From: Phycisphaerae bacterium SM23_33
GTDB taxonomy: Bacteria > Planctomycetota > Phycisphaerae > SM23-33
DNA: 13,972 bases
Assembly (NCBI GenBank): GCA_001303665.1
Contig: LJUF01000138.1
Span: 1 to 13,972, forward strand
Direction of reading: 5' to 3'
Under the pieces are notes generated by a model. That model had not been told where the DNA came from, ran no database searches, and saw nothing but the letters and a program-made list of their open reading frames with translations. A program made the position numbers and the translations under genes. Positions 1 through 6,514 of the stretch are shown piece after piece (positions within the stretch are counted from its first letter, which is position 1; the number at the start of each line of letters is the position of its first letter).

Positions 1-2
1 TG

Positions 3-1139
3 GAGGTGCACGTCCGCGGCGAGGTCGTCGCCTCGGTCATTTGTTCGGCGCTGATCGCCGCCGGCGCCCGCCCGGCCGGGCCGGGGGAGTTCACGGCGCG
101 GGCCTTTCTCAACGGCCGGCTGGACCTGGCCAGCGCCGAGGCCGTCGCCGACGTGGTCGACGCCGAGGCCGACGCCCAGCTTCGCTCGGCCGTGGGGGTG
201 CTGGAGGGGGCGCTGGCCAGGCTCTGCCGGCCGGCGCGGGAGGCGCTGACCGAGGCCCTGGCCCTCACCGAGGCCAGCATTGATTTCGCCGACGAGGACA
301 TCGAGCTTGCCCCGCCGGGCGAGCTGGCGGAGAAGCTCCGCGACGCGGCCGGGCAGTTGGAGGCGGCCCTGGCCGCGGCCGGAAGGTGGTCGCCGGCCTC
401 GGCCGAGCCGCGAGTGGCCATCGCCGGCAGGCCCAACGTCGGCAAGAGCTCGCTGCTGAACGCCCTGTCCGGGACGGACCGGGCGATCGTCTCGGCCCTG
501 GCCGGCACCACCCGGGACGTCCTCACTGCCCCGGCGGCGCTGAGCGGGGGCGGCGAGGTGCTGCTGCTGGACGCGGCCGGGCTGGACGTTGCCGCTGACC
601 CGCTGACCCGGGCCGCCCACTCCGCCGCCCGGGACGCGGTGGCCTCGGCCGACGCCGTCGCCTTCGTCATTGACGCCGCCCAGGCCGAACACGACGCCGA
701 GCAGGCCCTGCTGCAAGAGGTGCGGCAGCTCAACCGCCGCGCCCCGCTGCTGCTGCTGGCCAACAAGACCGACCTGCCGGCGGACCTGGCGGAGCTGCGG
801 CACCGCTTCGGGCCTGGGCTGCGGCCGGTCAGCGCCCTCACCGGGGCCGGGCTGGAGGAGCTGAAGGCCGCCTTGGCAGGCCACCTGGCCGACGCCTCGG
901 CCCCGCGCCCGGGGCAGTTGCTGCTGCACGACCGGCAGCGCGAGCAGATCTCCTCGGCCGGTGCGGCCGCGGCCCGGGCGGCCGGGCTTCTCGCCTCCGC
1001 CCGTCAGGTGGCCGACGTGGCCGAGCTGGCGGCCGTGGAGCTCCGCGCGGGTCTGGCGGAGCTGAAGGAGCTGACCGGCGAGGTCGTCACCGAGGACGTG
1101 CTGGAGGCCATCTTCTCGAGGTTCTGCATCGGCAAGTGA
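3..1139 (+). CDS. mnmE: tRNA modification GTPase MnmE, 5'-truncated by window edge
   Basis: MnmE works with MnmG to install the aminomethyl-type modification on wobble uridine-34 of certain tRNAs in the cytoplasm. The frame is open to the left edge. The codons before the GTG at 6 read E-V, giving EVHVRGE, which matches the VEIHCHGG region of the family, so the GTG is internal and the N-terminal folate-binding domain lies outside the window. Visible, numbering from that GTG: GEFTARAFLNGRLDLASAEA (28-47), the MnmE signature; P-loop GRPNVGKSS (141-149); GTTRD (167-171); DAAG (189-192) where DTAG is usual; NKTD (253-256); and the C-terminal FCIGK with the conserved cysteine. The G domain is inserted in the helical domain, as in the family. 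Identification is firm; the switch II region is divergent (see findings). Confidence 0.95.
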   Translation, partial: EVHVRGEVVASVICSALIAAGARPAGPGEFTARAFLNGRLDLASAEAVADVVDAEADAQLRSAVGVLEGALARLCRPAREALTEALALTEASIDFADEDIELAPPGELAEKLRDAAGQLEAALAAAGRWSPASAEPRVAIAGRPNVGKSSLLNALSGTDRAIVSALAGTTRDVLTAPAALSGGGEVLLLDAAGLDVAADPLTRAAHSAARDAVASADAVAFVIDAAQAEHDAEQALLQEVRQLNRRAPLLLLANKTDLPADLAELRHRFGPGLRPVSALTGAGLEELKAALAGHLADASAPRPGQLLLHDRQREQISSAGAAAARAAGLLASARQVADVAELAAVELRAGLAELKELTGEVVTEDVLEAIFSRFCIGK

Positions 1140-1145
1140 GCTGCC

Positions 1146-1178
1146 GCGGCCGGCGGCGGAAAATGCACCACCGGCCGC
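1146..1178 (+). terminator. possible hairpin after mnmE
   Basis: GCGGCCGG at 1146-1153 can pair with CCGGCCGC at 1171-1178, an 8-bp all-GC stem with a 17-nt loop, starting 7 nt after the mnmE stop. There is no T tract after it, so this is at most a weak or factor-dependent terminator. In DNA this GC-rich such a stem may be chance. Confidence 0.25.
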
Positions 1179-1189
1179 CTGCCGCGGTG

Positions 1190-1195
1190 TAGAAT
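1190..1195 (+). promoter_or_regulatory. candidate -10 box for the YbaK-type gene
   Basis: TAGAAT (5 of 6 matches to TATAAT) is one of the few AT-rich hexamers in this intergenic region and lies 81 nt before the ATG at 1277. No recognisable -35 hexamer sits 16-18 nt upstream. The similar TATAGAAT and TATAAT boxes in the 5196-5341 region give slight support. Confidence 0.3.
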
Positions 1196-1276
1196 AGCGG
1201 CGGCCGGACGCGCCGGCCGGAGTCTGTTCAAGCGTTCGGGCCGTTCAGAGAGCTTTCATGTCGGAAAGGGCAAGCG

Positions 1277-1735
1277 ATGGACATTGAAAAGTTCTTGCGC
1301 GAGGCGGGCGTGCGGTTCGAGATGCGGGAGCATCCGCCGGCGTACACGGCTCAGGAGATAGCCGCCGAGGCGCACGTGACCGGGGACAGCGTGGCCAAGC
1401 CGGTGGCCATCGCCGCCGGTGATCAGAACTACCTGTGCGTCCTGCCGGCCAGCCACAAGATCGATCTGACCAAGCTCAAGAAGGTGCTCAAGGCCAAGAA
1501 GTGCCGCATCATGGAGGAGTCGGAGATGGCCAAGCTGTTCCCGGACGTGGAGGTGGGCGCCGAGGGGCCCTTCGGCAAGCCCTACGGGCTGCCGACGGTG
1601 GTGGATGAGCACCTGACCCAGTGCGACACCATCACCTTCACCGCGGGCACGCATCGCCGCGCCGTCCGGATGAGCTACGCCGATTACGCCCGCCTGGCCG
1701 AGGCGACGGTCGCGGACTTCTCCGTGCACCTGTAG
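1277..1735 (+). CDS. YbaK/ProRS-associated-domain aminoacyl-tRNA deacylase
   Basis: This is a 152-residue single-domain protein of the YbaK/prolyl-tRNA-synthetase-associated (INS-like) family, which hydrolyses misacylated tRNAs in trans in the cytoplasm. Visible features are the N-terminal EHPPAYTAQEIAAE block (18-31), the lysine in VAKPVAI (K41, at the position of the conserved catalytic-region lysine), VLPASHKIDL (55-64) and the late motif GPFGKPYGLPTVVDEHL (97-113), typical of the subgroup with a GxxPPFG...LP..VDE signature. Length is normal for the family. The ATG at 1277 is preceded by GGAAAGGG (1263-1270) at 6-nt spacing. An earlier ATG at 1258 is out of frame. The exact substrate (Pro-, Cys- or another mischarged tRNA) cannot be read from the sequence. 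Confidence 0.85.
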   Translation: MDIEKFLREAGVRFEMREHPPAYTAQEIAAEAHVTGDSVAKPVAIAAGDQNYLCVLPASHKIDLTKLKKVLKAKKCRIMEESEMAKLFPDVEVGAEGPFGKPYGLPTVVDEHLTQCDTITFTAGTHRRAVRMSYADYARLAEATVADFSVHL

Positions 1736-1781
1736 CGGTCGAAGCCGCCCCCGGCCGGTGAGCCCAAAGCGGAACGCCACC

Positions 1782-1994
1782 ATGGCGGAAGAGAAATACG
1801 TTCTGAACTGCCCCCGTTGCGGGCGGGTGGAAGGTTACGTCTCGGCCGATGTGGAGAACGAGGCGGACTCCCCGCCGGACCCCGACATGTTCATCGAGGA
1901 ACAGGTCGTCCGCACCCCGGGCGGCACGGCCACCCGCGTTCGCTGCCCCCGCTGCGGGCGCTGGATCAAGCCCGATCGCGCCCACCCCGCCTGA
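1782..1994 (+). CDS. small zinc-ribbon protein with two CPRCG knuckles
   Basis: This is a 70-residue protein if started at the ATG at 1782. A GTG at 1758 would add eight residues of no evident character, so the ATG is preferred; AGCGGAA at 1768-1774 is a weak ribosome-binding site for it. Two CPRCG motifs, one near the N terminus (about residue 10) and one near the C terminus (about residue 60), form a four-cysteine zinc-binding set around an acidic middle segment (ENEADSPPDPDMFIEEQ). The layout resembles a rubredoxin-type or general zinc-ribbon fold. It lies 46 nt after the deacylase gene on the same strand and may be cotranscribed. No function can be assigned; the paired cysteines make it a credible gene despite its size. 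Confidence 0.65.
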   Translation: MAEEKYVLNCPRCGRVEGYVSADVENEADSPPDPDMFIEEQVVRTPGGTATRVRCPRCGRWIKPDRAHPA

Positions 1995-2128
1995 GCCCTC
2001 CATCGGGCCCCCAGCGGCGCCAGACCGAGGTATTGGCGGCAGGCCCGCCGCAACGCCAGGTGGTTTTCCGCCGGCGCAGGCGGCCGGCATGTCGCGGCGG
2101 CGGCTCATGGCGGCGATTGCCGGGCCGG

Positions 2129-2935
2129 TCAGCCGCCGGGCTTGGCCTGTAACTGCGGCTGGTGCTGCCGCCAGAACTCAAAGGCAAGCTTCGGGTTGCG
2201 ATGGTGGCCGCCCTCCACGGCCTTGATCCTGGCCTTGGCGCATTTCTGCTGGCGGAGGTAGCGGTAGGCCGCCCACGACTGCGTGGCCACCGGATTGTGC
2301 CCGCTGTAGATGGGGTTAATGCCCGTCTTGGAGAAGAAGATCAGGATGGGCATCGCCCGCACCTTCTCGGTGATGGGAATGCTCTCGATGATCTTCAGGT
2401 CGGCGTTGCAGGTGCGGGTGGCCATGGCGCTGAACAGCTCCGGGTGGCGCAGGCCGATGTAGTACGTGGGGTAGCCGCCGGAGGAAAAGCCGGTGATCAT
2501 CACCGCCTGCTCGTCCACGCTGTACTTCTTCTTGACCTCCGCGATGGCCTCCAGCACGCGCTGCTCGTCCTTGGCCAGCTCCTTGAGCCTGGCCGACCGG
2601 CCCACCGGCAGGATGCCCTGCGTGCTCATCAATCCCGGCGCCAGGACCAGGAAGCCGTGTTCCTCGGCCAACCCGCGCCACTCCTTCGCCTGCGCCCCGG
2701 CCGAGTCGAACCCGTGCGTGCCGTGCAGCGTCACCACCATGGGCCAGCGCCGCGCCGGGTCGTACTGGCTGGGCAGGTACACGTAGTAACTGCTCCTGGA
2801 GCTCTGGGTTCGGCACTTGAACTCCTTCACCGGGGTGTCGGCCGGCAGCACGGGGCAGCCCGCCGCCGCCATGGACAGCAGCGGCAGCAGCCACGTCAGC
2901 GCCCGCAAGATGGTCTTTGAGCTGGCTTCCATCAT
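2129..2935 (-). CDS. alpha/beta-hydrolase (esterase/PHB-depolymerase-like) lipoprotein
   Basis: A 268-residue exported hydrolase of the esterase-D/LpqC type. The signal peptide has a hydrophobic core (TWLLPLLSMAAAGC) and a lipobox cysteine at residue 27, so the protein is probably anchored on the periplasmic side of a membrane. Visible motifs are VVTLHGTHGF (67-76) with the oxyanion-hole HG, the nucleophile elbow GFSSGG (149-154, Ser151 in GxSxG) and a late EGGHHR (241-246) giving the catalytic histidine. The usual acid segment (HGTxDxxVP) is replaced by FFSKTGINPIYS, so the aspartate appears to be asparagine 207. The start is an ATG-ATG pair; AGGAT (about 2942-2947) lies about 6 nt upstream. 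The gene converges on the zinc-ribbon gene and lies 128 nt downstream of another lipoprotein gene. The substrate is unknown. Confidence 0.75.
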   Translation of the reverse strand: MMEASSKTILRALTWLLPLLSMAAAGCPVLPADTPVKEFKCRTQSSRSSYYVYLPSQYDPARRWPMVVTLHGTHGFDSAGAQAKEWRGLAEEHGFLVLAPGLMSTQGILPVGRSARLKELAKDEQRVLEAIAEVKKKYSVDEQAVMITGFSSGGYPTYYIGLRHPELFSAMATRTCNADLKIIESIPITEKVRAMPILIFFSKTGINPIYSGHNPVATQSWAAYRYLRQQKCAKARIKAVEGGHHRNPKLAFEFWRQHQPQLQAKPGG

Positions 2936-3063
2936 GGCCGCATCCTAGCCGCCCCGCCGCGGCGAAGTCAATCCGCCCGCCGCGTCGGGGTCTTCTGGCG
3001 CGCATCGCGGGCCCGGAGGGGCCGGGCCATTCCAGGAGGCTTCATGTTGAGTCCGGGCGGGAC

Positions 3064-3933
3064 CTATGGCTTCAGCCGGCAGCGGCCTTCCTTGTCCCAC
3101 TTGATGAGCTTCTCGAACTGGTCGACGTGCTTGCAGCCGACGAGCGGGGCGACCTCGGCCACGTTGGCGACCGTGCGCTTCTCCAGGTCCACCTCCACGA
3201 GCATGCCGCCGCTGCGGCCGCCGGCGTTCGGCTCGATGGGGCGCAGGGCGGCGATCCGGCTGCCTTTGGGGGAATAGCTGATGAATTCCAGCCCCTCCAG
3301 CTCCTTCATTGTGGCCACGTCCAGAAGGGTCCGCCCGCAGGCATCCAGCACGACCAGTTGCCGCACGTGCGGGCTGCCCTTCACGCAGGTGGTGGTGAAC
3401 GCCAGCTCCGCCCCGTCGTGGCGCCAGTGGCTGGCCCGCCCCAGGCCGTACATCTCGGTGTAGCAGTCCAGCAGGAATCTCTGGCCGTTGTCCAGGTGCC
3501 GGATCGCCACCCGGCGGGTGCGGCGGTCGCGCGAATAGGCCCGGGGCCACTCACCTTCCCCCTCGGTCACGTCCGGCCGTTCGTAAACCACCCTGCGCCC
3601 GTCAGGGCTGACGTTGGCGGCGTTGAAGACCTCCGCCCGGGGCATCTCCACGAAGTCCTGAAACTGCCACGCCCAGCCCTTCCAGGCGAACAGCTTGGAC
3701 GCCAGCGTGTCGACAGGCTTGGCCCGGGAGATGTTGAAGGGGTAGAACTCGTTGCCCACGTCGCTGTTCAGCAGCTCGTACCGCCGCAGCTCCAGCCGGC
3801 TGGAAAGCGGGATCCGCGTGGTCCGCATCAGCATCCCGGTGCTGGGCAGCAGCCCGGGCATGGGGGCGATGGTGGCGTGCTTGCACCCCCCGCCCGCCGC
3901 CAGCAGCGCCCATAGCAAGAGCCGAAGCTTCAT
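3064..3933 (-). CDS. PD40/TolB-like beta-propeller lipoprotein
   Basis: A 289-residue protein starting at the ATG at 3931-3933, chosen because AAGGAG (3942-3947, complement) sits 6 nt upstream and a signal peptide follows at once. The in-frame extension to 3981 is not needed. MKLRLLLWALLAAGGGC gives a short hydrophobic core and a cysteine at 17; the lipobox is non-canonical (GGGC) but plausible. The body has WD40-like/PD40 blade motifs: NVSPDGRRVVYERP (107-120), ASHWRHDGAELAFTT (167-181) and FISYSPKGSRIAALRP (217-232). Such exported propellers usually act as binding scaffolds. Its blades are more degenerate than those of the two + strand paralogues at 5342-7630, so it is at most a distant relative. 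The exact role is unknown. Confidence 0.65.
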   Translation of the reverse strand: MKLRLLLWALLAAGGGCKHATIAPMPGLLPSTGMLMRTTRIPLSSRLELRRYELLNSDVGNEFYPFNISRAKPVDTLASKLFAWKGWAWQFQDFVEMPRAEVFNAANVSPDGRRVVYERPDVTEGEGEWPRAYSRDRRTRRVAIRHLDNGQRFLLDCYTEMYGLGRASHWRHDGAELAFTTTCVKGSPHVRQLVVLDACGRTLLDVATMKELEGLEFISYSPKGSRIAALRPIEPNAGGRSGGMLVEVDLEKRTVANVAEVAPLVGCKHVDQFEKLIKWDKEGRCRLKP

Positions 3934-4287
3934 GGCCTGCTCCTTTTCGCTGACACCTTCCGGCTTAACGCCGCCGGGCAACCGATGTTTCCATCATCCC
4001 GCCCCGCGGCGTGTTTGACAACCCCGGAAGACTCCGGCCGCAGGCGCCCGGCACGGAAATGAGCGAATGATGAATTCTCTCGAAGCCGCAGGCTGGGACG
4101 GCCCGTCCGGCCAGGCCTCGCCGTCCCACCTTCCTCCTGGTGCACCGCGTCGCCCTGCCGACAGGCCGCAAGACACGCTGGAGCAAATGACGAAGCAGGA
4201 AGCCAACCGGTCGGTCGGGCGAGCGGCTGTGCCGGGCAGATCTGCCCTGAAAAGGATCACGGCGGTCGCGGCATCCGGCCCAAAGGC
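3934..4287. other. 354-nt stretch without a convincing gene
   Basis: This stretch lies between two - strand lipoprotein genes. Apart from the candidate promoter at 3993-4021 it shows no gene I can support. A 91-codon + strand frame from the ATG at 4067 runs into the antisense of the neighbouring gene, has no recognisable motif and has a mixed third-position composition. Open - strand frames here are arginine- and proline-rich without motifs. No strong inverted repeat or T tract was seen. Confidence 0.5.
3993..4021 (-). promoter_or_regulatory. candidate sigma70-type promoter for the 3933 lipoprotein gene
   Basis: On the - strand, TTGTCA (4016-4021, 5 of 6 matches to TTGACA) is followed after exactly 17 nt by GATGAT (3993-3998, 4 of 6 matches to TATAAT). 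Transcription would begin near 3986, leaving a leader of about 50 nt before the ATG at 3933. This is the best-spaced -35/-10 pair I found in the window; the match is by eye. Confidence 0.4.
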
Positions 4288-5195
4288 TCATTTCGCCTTG
4301 ATCTCGAACCCCCGCTTGAGCACGAGCTGCCGGCCGGAGTAGAAGCGGACCTGGAACTTGCCTGGGCCGGCGGCCTCCGCGAGCTTGCGGGGTGAGAAGA
4401 CGAACTCGCGGCTGCGGTCCTTGGCCGACCACAGGAACTGCTCCTCGGTCACGGCCTGCTCCTGGTCCTTCCTGGCGGCGGCCAGGCGGAATTCGTTGCG
4501 GGCGGCCGTCGGCGGCAGGCGCAGCACGACGACCAATTCCTCATCGCCGGCCCGGAAGTCGTCGGTGAACTTCAGCCGGCCGTCTTCCCTGCGCCGGGCG
4601 GTCCGCAGCAGTTTGCCGGCGTCGAGGCGCAGCTGCTTGGGCACGACGGCAAAGGCCTCGACCAGCCCGTCGGCCACGGCGTCGGCGGCCTCGGTGAGGT
4701 ACTCATCGAGCATCCAGGGCGGATCATCGCGGGCGCCGAGCCGGGCCGACACGGGGGAGGGTGTGGCGTAGATCGTCTCCCCGTCGGCCACGCGGACCAA
4801 CGCCGCGTCGGCCGCCGCGTGGGCCCGGGTGTAGACGTAATGCCTGTACAGCGGGTAGTGGTACCTGAACCCATACCGGGGGCGGCGCCAGTGGTAACCC
4901 CCGTGGAAATGAACGTGCTCGACTTCCACGTACGATGTGCGCTCGGCACTGAAGGCCCTGACCGAGCCCGTGAGGAAGGCCTGGACGCCGCCCAGCCGCC
5001 GCAGCACCCCCGCGGTCGTCTTGGCGTCGGCACCGGCGGGCAGCTCCAGGCCGGCCGCTCGCAGCCTTCCCTTCAATTCCCCGGGGCCCACAACCGCATA
5101 CGTGCCGTTGGCCTTCAGCTCGCCTTGCACCCGCCGACGGCCGCCGCCAGCAGAGCCGCGAAAGCCAGTGGGCATGTCTTCAGACCTCGCAGCAC
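4288..5195 (-). pseudogene. CsgG/FlgO-like lipoprotein gene with a frame break after the signal peptide
   Basis: The body, read from about 5130 down to 4288, begins ELKANGTYAVVGPGELKGRL and continues to a GVQAFLTGSV strand. This matches the second half of the CsgG/FlgO-type fold (L...G.Y.VV....L......G, then LGxxxxLxGSV). A His/Tyr/Arg-rich insert follows, then a C-terminal region with FVFSPRKLAEAAGPGKFQVR. The body frame has an ATG at 5175 (MPTGFRGSAGGG), but those first residues are the signal-peptide DNA read out of frame. The real signal peptide starts at the GTG at 5195 in another frame and stops at 5115. The strand/helix normally preceding the YAVV segment (VAVLPF...-like) is also absent, so an internal deletion with frame shift is more likely than a simple 1-base error. 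Assembly error remains possible. Confidence 0.6.
5115..5195 (-). pseudogene. severed lipoprotein signal peptide of the 4288-5195 gene
   Basis: This is a 26-codon frame starting with GTG at 5193-5195 and ending at TGA 5115-5117. It reads MLRGLKTCPLAF followed by AALLAAAVGGCKAS. It has a positive n-region (R3, K6), a hydrophobic core and a lipobox VGGC with cysteine 23: a textbook Sec/SPII signal cut off three residues after the lipidation site. A good ribosome-binding site lies 7 nt upstream. The rest of the lipoprotein continues downstream in a different frame. Confidence 0.7.
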
Positions 5196-5202
5196 GGCAT
5201 GA

Positions 5203-5211
5203 CCCTTTCCT
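5203..5211 (-). promoter_or_regulatory. Shine-Dalgarno that fixes the GTG start at 5195
   Basis: The complement reads AGGAAAGGG, 7 nt before the GTG at 5195. It favours that start over the ATG at 5175, which has only GAGG about 9 nt upstream. An ATG also lies nearer to this site but opens only a six-codon frame (MPCCEV). Confidence 0.55.
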
Positions 5212-5233
5212 CAGGGGACTCTTGCCCGGTCTC

Positions 5234-5241
5234 ATTCTATA
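5234..5241 (-). promoter_or_regulatory. candidate -10 box for the 5195 lipoprotein gene
   Basis: The complement reads TATAGAAT, containing TAGAAT, in otherwise GC-rich DNA. It would place transcription start near 5227, about 30 nt before the GTG at 5195. No good -35 is visible. It pairs with the + strand TATAAT at 5329 as a divergent arrangement. Confidence 0.35.
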
Positions 5242-5328
5242 CGATGGGCGGGAAGGCATGCAGTTTTCGCGCCGCAGGCGGGCCGTGCCCGCCCTCCGCG
5301 TCGGGCTGGTGAAGCGCCCCCGCCGGCG

Positions 5329-5334
5329 TATAAT
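5329..5334 (+). promoter_or_regulatory. candidate -10 box for the 5342-12078 gene cluster
   Basis: A perfect TATAAT embedded in GC-rich DNA, followed by AACC. The expected transcription start is near 5341, one base before the likely GTG start of the first gene. I see no convincing -35 (17 nt upstream reads CTGGTG). Because the hexamer would lie inside the coding region if the upstream ATG at 5258 were used, it favours the GTG start. Confidence 0.4.
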
Positions 5335-5341
5335 AACCGAC

Positions 5342-6442
5342 GTGGCAACGGGAAAGCAGGAGCACGGGCGGCAATTCCGGCCGGCGTGGCGGGGCCGGCT
5401 GCTGTCGGTCTGGCTGCTGGTCGCGTGCGGACTGGCCGCTCGGGCCTCGTCCGATCCCAGGAAGCAGGCTCCTCCTCCCGCCTCGCCCCGGAGCGCCGCC
5501 GCCATGGCCGCCAAAAAGGCCAAGCTCCAAGCTGAGCTGAAACGAATACCTCACAAGATTGTTTACGAACGCTACCGCGGCAACACCTGGGAGCTGGTGA
5601 TGATGAACGCCGATGGCTCCGCCGCGGTCAGCCTGACCGGCCATACCGACCTGAACGCGCTATATCCTCACGCCTCCCCCGACGGGAAAAGGATTTGCTT
5701 CGTCGCCGATGAGGGAACGGGCGAATCGAAGAGCCGCAACGTGTATTACATGAACGCCGACGGCGCCGGCCGGACGCTGGTGGCCAGGAACGCCCGACAG
5801 CCGTGCTGGACATCCGACGGGCACGCCGTCGCCTACATGAAAGGCGAGTTCGCCCGCTTTACCTACGAGGACTTCGCCAGCAAGGGCCTGTTCCTCTACG
5901 ATCTGGACAGCCGCGAGCACCGGGAACACCCCAACCGGTCGCTGCATCACCTCTACAACATCGGCTGGTCGCCCGACGGCGGCTGGGTGCTGGCCACCGT
6001 GCACGGCGGCATGGGATACCGGCACGCCATCCTCGCCATTGAGGCCCGGGGGACGGGCGTCTTCGACCTGAAGCCGGCGGAGGGCTGCCGGCCAGACCTC
6101 AGCCCCGACGGAAAGAAGCTCGCCTGGAACGCCACGGACCAGCTCATTGCCGTGGCCGACCTGGACCTGCAATCGACCCCGCCCAAGGTCGCGAACGTCC
6201 GGCCAGCCATTACCTGCGACAAGCAGCACGAGGTCTACCACGCCGACTGGTCACCGGACGGCAGATACATCGCCTTTGCCCACGGCCCCTTGGGCCCCGA
6301 GCAGGTCGGCAAGGTGGCCAAAGGCTGGAACATCTGCGTGGCTGATGCCGCGGCAACGGACGTCTGGGTGCCCCTGACCAGCGACGGGGCCAGCAACAAG
6401 GAGCCGGACTGGGTGCCGGCTGGAGGCACGAAGGGCCGATGA
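5342..6442 (+). CDS. PD40/TolB-like beta-propeller lipoprotein, paralogue A
   Basis: A 366-residue exported propeller. From the GTG at 5342, an R-rich n-region (residues 10-19) leads into LLSVWLLVACGLAA, with a lipobox-like LVAC (Cys29). A charged, low-complexity linker (about 36-62) precedes the propeller. PD40-type blades contain LYPHASPDGKRICFVADEG (107-125), CWTSDGHAVAYMKG (155-168), IGWSPDGGWVLATVHGG (207-223), CRPDLSPDGKKLAWNATD (249-266) and YHADWSPDGRYIAFAHGP (299-316). The end is PDWVPAG. Proteins of this type bind ligands or partners in the periplasm; no enzyme motif is visible. An in-frame ATG at 5258 would give a longer, implausibly arginine-rich N terminus. The protein is a close paralogue of the next gene and is first in a five-gene same-strand cluster. 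Confidence 0.75.
   Translation: MATGKQEHGRQFRPAWRGRLLSVWLLVACGLAARASSDPRKQAPPPASPRSAAAMAAKKAKLQAELKRIPHKIVYERYRGNTWELVMMNADGSAAVSLTGHTDLNALYPHASPDGKRICFVADEGTGESKSRNVYYMNADGAGRTLVARNARQPCWTSDGHAVAYMKGEFARFTYEDFASKGLFLYDLDSREHREHPNRSLHHLYNIGWSPDGGWVLATVHGGMGYRHAILAIEARGTGVFDLKPAEGCRPDLSPDGKKLAWNATDQLIAVADLDLQSTPPKVANVRPAITCDKQHEVYHADWSPDGRYIAFAHGPLGPEQVGKVAKGWNICVADAAATDVWVPLTSDGASNKEPDWVPAGGTKGR
6230..6289 (+). repeat. most conserved block of the tandem gene duplication (copy at 7418-7477)
   Basis: These 60 nt match 7418-7477 at 57 positions. Two of the three differences are synonymous and the third changes Arg to Lys. The block encodes EVYHADWSPDG(R/K)YIAFAHGP in both paralogues. The rest of the two genes is clearly related but more diverged. 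Confidence 0.85.
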
Positions 6443-6451
6443 GCCTGCCTT

Positions 6452-6470
6452 GCGCGGGGCGGCGCCGCGC
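6452..6470 (+). other. GC hairpin between the two propeller genes
   Basis: GCGCGG (6452-6457) can pair with CCGCGC (6465-6470) around a 7-nt loop, 10 nt after the paralogue A stop. No T tract follows. It could attenuate transcription or protect an mRNA end between the duplicated genes, but it may be chance at this GC content. Confidence 0.25.
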
Positions 6471-6514
6471 GTTGGTGCGTGAGCCAAGCGAAAAGACAAC
6501 CTCAGGAGCGGGAC

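Noticed and set aside
1995..2128. Possible bidirectional terminator between the convergent zinc-ribbon and esterase genes.
   Set aside because: Only short GC stems (for example GGCGG with CCGCC near 2035-2050) without T tracts; not distinguishable from chance at this base composition.
2162..2920. A 252-codon + strand frame opposite the esterase gene.
   Set aside because: Antisense of a gene with a signal peptide and GxSxG; no start signal or domain.
4067..4342. A 91-codon + strand frame in the gene-poor gap.
   Set aside because: No homology-like motif, mixed third-position composition, weak ribosome-binding site, and it overlaps the end of the opposing gene.
4937..5341. N-terminal extension of the first propeller gene upstream of the GTG at 5342.
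   Set aside because: It is antisense to the broken lipoprotein gene and then crosses the divergent intergenic region including the TATAAT box; the encoded residues are Arg/Pro/Ala-rich with no signal peptide.
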